NCBI GenBank assembly: GCA_947258945.1
Contig: CAMYKJ010000083.1
Span: 1 to 5,465 of the forward strand
Direction: 5' to 3'
DNA: 5,465 nt
Source of the DNA: an uncultured Ectothiorhodospiraceae bacterium
Lineage (GTDB): Bacteria; Pseudomonadota; Gammaproteobacteria; UBA9214
Shown here: positions 4,381 to 5,465 of the stretch, one piece after another
Layout: every line of letters begins with the position of its first letter
How positions within the stretch are numbered: position 1 is the stretch's first letter
Notes under the pieces: model-generated
What the model was told of the DNA's origin: nothing
The model's input: only the letters and a program-made list of their open reading frames with translations
The model's database searches: none
Position numbers and translations under genes: made by a program

Positions 4381-5465
4381 TTGTATCAACACCGACAGTA
4401 TACAGGGCTGAATGGCGCTGCGGTCCGCGCAGGATTCCCGCTGGAACCGCGGACATTGTCTTTTGCACAACTGACAGGCTGGTGCATGCTCGCCGTCTGC
4501 CTGATTGTCTGTACGGGATGTAACGGTGGCACGCCCACAGCACAGGCACCGTCAGTACAGACGCAAGAGAACGTCTCGCCAGAGGTTCCGGGTGACATCG
4601 ACAGCGTGCAGCAGCCCGGCGTCCTGCGCATCCTCGTGCCGGTCAACCTGGGCGGCGACCGTTACCTGCCGCGCAAGGGTTCGCCAGTCACCCAGCACCA
4701 GGAAATACTCGAGCACTTTGCAGCAACCCGCGGGCTTACTCCGGAACTGGTCCCGATCGAGCATTTCCGCGACATGATACCGGCGCTCGAGTCCGGCAAG
4801 GGTGACGTCCTGCTGGCCAACCTGACGGTGACAGAGGCGCGCAAGCAGCGCATCGCCTTTACCGTTCCGATCACGCATGTACGCGAGCAGCTGATCGTGC
4901 GCGCCGACGAGGAGGCAATCGATGCGGCCGCCGATCTGGTAGGGCGCTCTGTCATGGCGGATCCGGCCTCGAGCTTCTGGAATACACTGACCAAACTCGG
5001 GAAAAAATATCCCGGCATCAAACTGGTTGAGCGTCCGGCAGAACTGTATGACGAGGACGAACTCGACCAGCTCAGCCAGGGCGTTGTCGACGCCGTGGTG
5101 CGCGACAGTAATATTGCCGACATGTATCTCTCCTATCGGGACGACATCAAGGTGGCCTTCAATATCGGCAGGCTGCAGGACATTGCCTGGGGCGTCCGCC
5201 GCGATGCACCGGAATTGCTGCGGTCACTGAACGACTACCTGCACCTGGAGAACCTGGCGGACCAGCAGGCCGCGCACTATACCGATGACCTGGATGGCCT
5301 GAAGAAGCGCAAGGTACTGCGCGTCATGCTGCGCAACAACGCGGCATCCTATTTTCTCTACCGGGGCGAACTGATGGGTTTTCAATACGAGCTGGCCAGG
5401 CATTTTGCCAGGCAGCTCGGACTCAGGCTCGAGGTGGTCGTACCGGACTCGCATCAGCAAATGCT
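4381..5465 (+). CDS. Lipoprotein with tandem family 3 solute-binding domains, MltF-like (truncated at right edge)
   Basis: The frame is open from 4342 to the window end. The signal segment MLAVCLIVCTGC ends in a lipobox-like CTGC (Cys47 if the start is TTG 4381), so a lipidated envelope protein is likely; Cys at -3 is unusual. After a Pro/Gln/Thr linker, residues 79-300 form a complete SBP_bac_3 domain: PGVLRILVPV at its start and the signature GDVLLANLTVTEARKQRIAF. From about 307 (LKKRKVLRVMLRNN, GELMGFQYELARHFARQLG) a second such domain begins and is cut off. One SBP_bac_3 domain plus a C-terminal transglycosylase domain is the MltF plan, and longer versions with two binding domains fit this one; the catalytic domain is not in the window. 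The start is uncertain. TTG 4381 has AACAGGGG 9 nt upstream and supplies a basic n-region. TTG 4456 gives a conventional 22-residue signal peptide but no positive charge. ATG 4486 leaves only 11 residues before the Cys. An amino-acid-binding protein or periplasmic sensor is the alternative. Confidence 0.8.
   Translation, partial: MYQHRQYTGLNGAAVRAGFPLEPRTLSFAQLTGWCMLAVCLIVCTGCNGGTPTAQAPSVQTQENVSPEVPGDIDSVQQPGVLRILVPVNLGGDRYLPRKGSPVTQHQEILEHFAATRGLTPELVPIEHFRDMIPALESGKGDVLLANLTVTEARKQRIAFTVPITHVREQLIVRADEEAIDAAADLVGRSVMADPASSFWNTLTKLGKKYPGIKLVERPAELYDEDELDQLSQGVVDAVVRDSNIADMYLSYRDDIKVAFNIGRLQDIAWGVRRDAPELLRSLNDYLHLENLADQQAAHYTDDLDGLKKRKVLRVMLRNNAASYFLYRGELMGFQYELARHFARQLGLRLEVVVPDSHQQM

Noticed and set aside
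4505..5460. Other open frames of 65-155 codons on both strands within the lipoprotein gene.
   Set aside because: The long plus frame carries clear solute-binding-domain signatures throughout. The rest are compositional shadows in GC-rich DNA.

Overview
The window (about 55-60% G+C by eye) looks like chromosomal DNA of a proteobacterium, most likely a gammaproteobacterium. This rests on the CheA type, the AlgP/histone-H1-like basic protein and the lipoprotein with substrate-binding domains. No taxonomic marker gene is present, so the assignment is inference. Nothing indicates a phage, transposon, CRISPR array or other mobile element.

Layout from left to right. (1) Positions 1-1044, minus strand: the N-terminal 348 codons of a chemotaxis histidine kinase CheA (P1/HPt domain with phospho-acceptor His47, a CheY-binding-like middle domain, and the start of the dimerisation domain). 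It runs off the left edge. (2) 1045-1317: intergenic, with two small palindromes upstream of cheA and a strong rho-independent terminator (1258-1290, minus strand) that closes the next gene. (3) 1318-1974, minus strand: a 218-residue, very basic histone-H1/AlgP-like protein with nested repeats at both ends. (4) 1975-2091: a compact divergent promoter region in which the two -10 boxes overlap, with an inverted repeat beside them. (5) 2092-3153 and 3164-4078, plus strand: a two-gene operon of a CaCA-family sodium/calcium antiporter and a tandem-domain universal stress protein. (6) 4079-4380: noncoding, with a GC-rich inverted repeat and a good sigma-70 promoter. (7) 4381 to the right edge, plus strand: the first part of a lipoprotein with a complete bacterial family 3 solute-binding domain and the beginning of a second. 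It resembles MltF-type lytic transglycosylases or extracellular sensors and is cut by the window end.

Functionally, the centre reads as an ion-homeostasis and stress module: antiporter plus UspA-type protein, opposite a nucleoid-type basic protein whose promoter physically overlaps the antiporter promoter. CheA and the lipoprotein are separate transcription units. The most interesting points are the apparently exchanged Asn/Asp pair in the ion-binding site of the antiporter, the superimposed divergent promoters, the repeat architecture of the histone-like protein, and the tandem solute-binding architecture of the lipoprotein. I see no clearly new multi-gene system.
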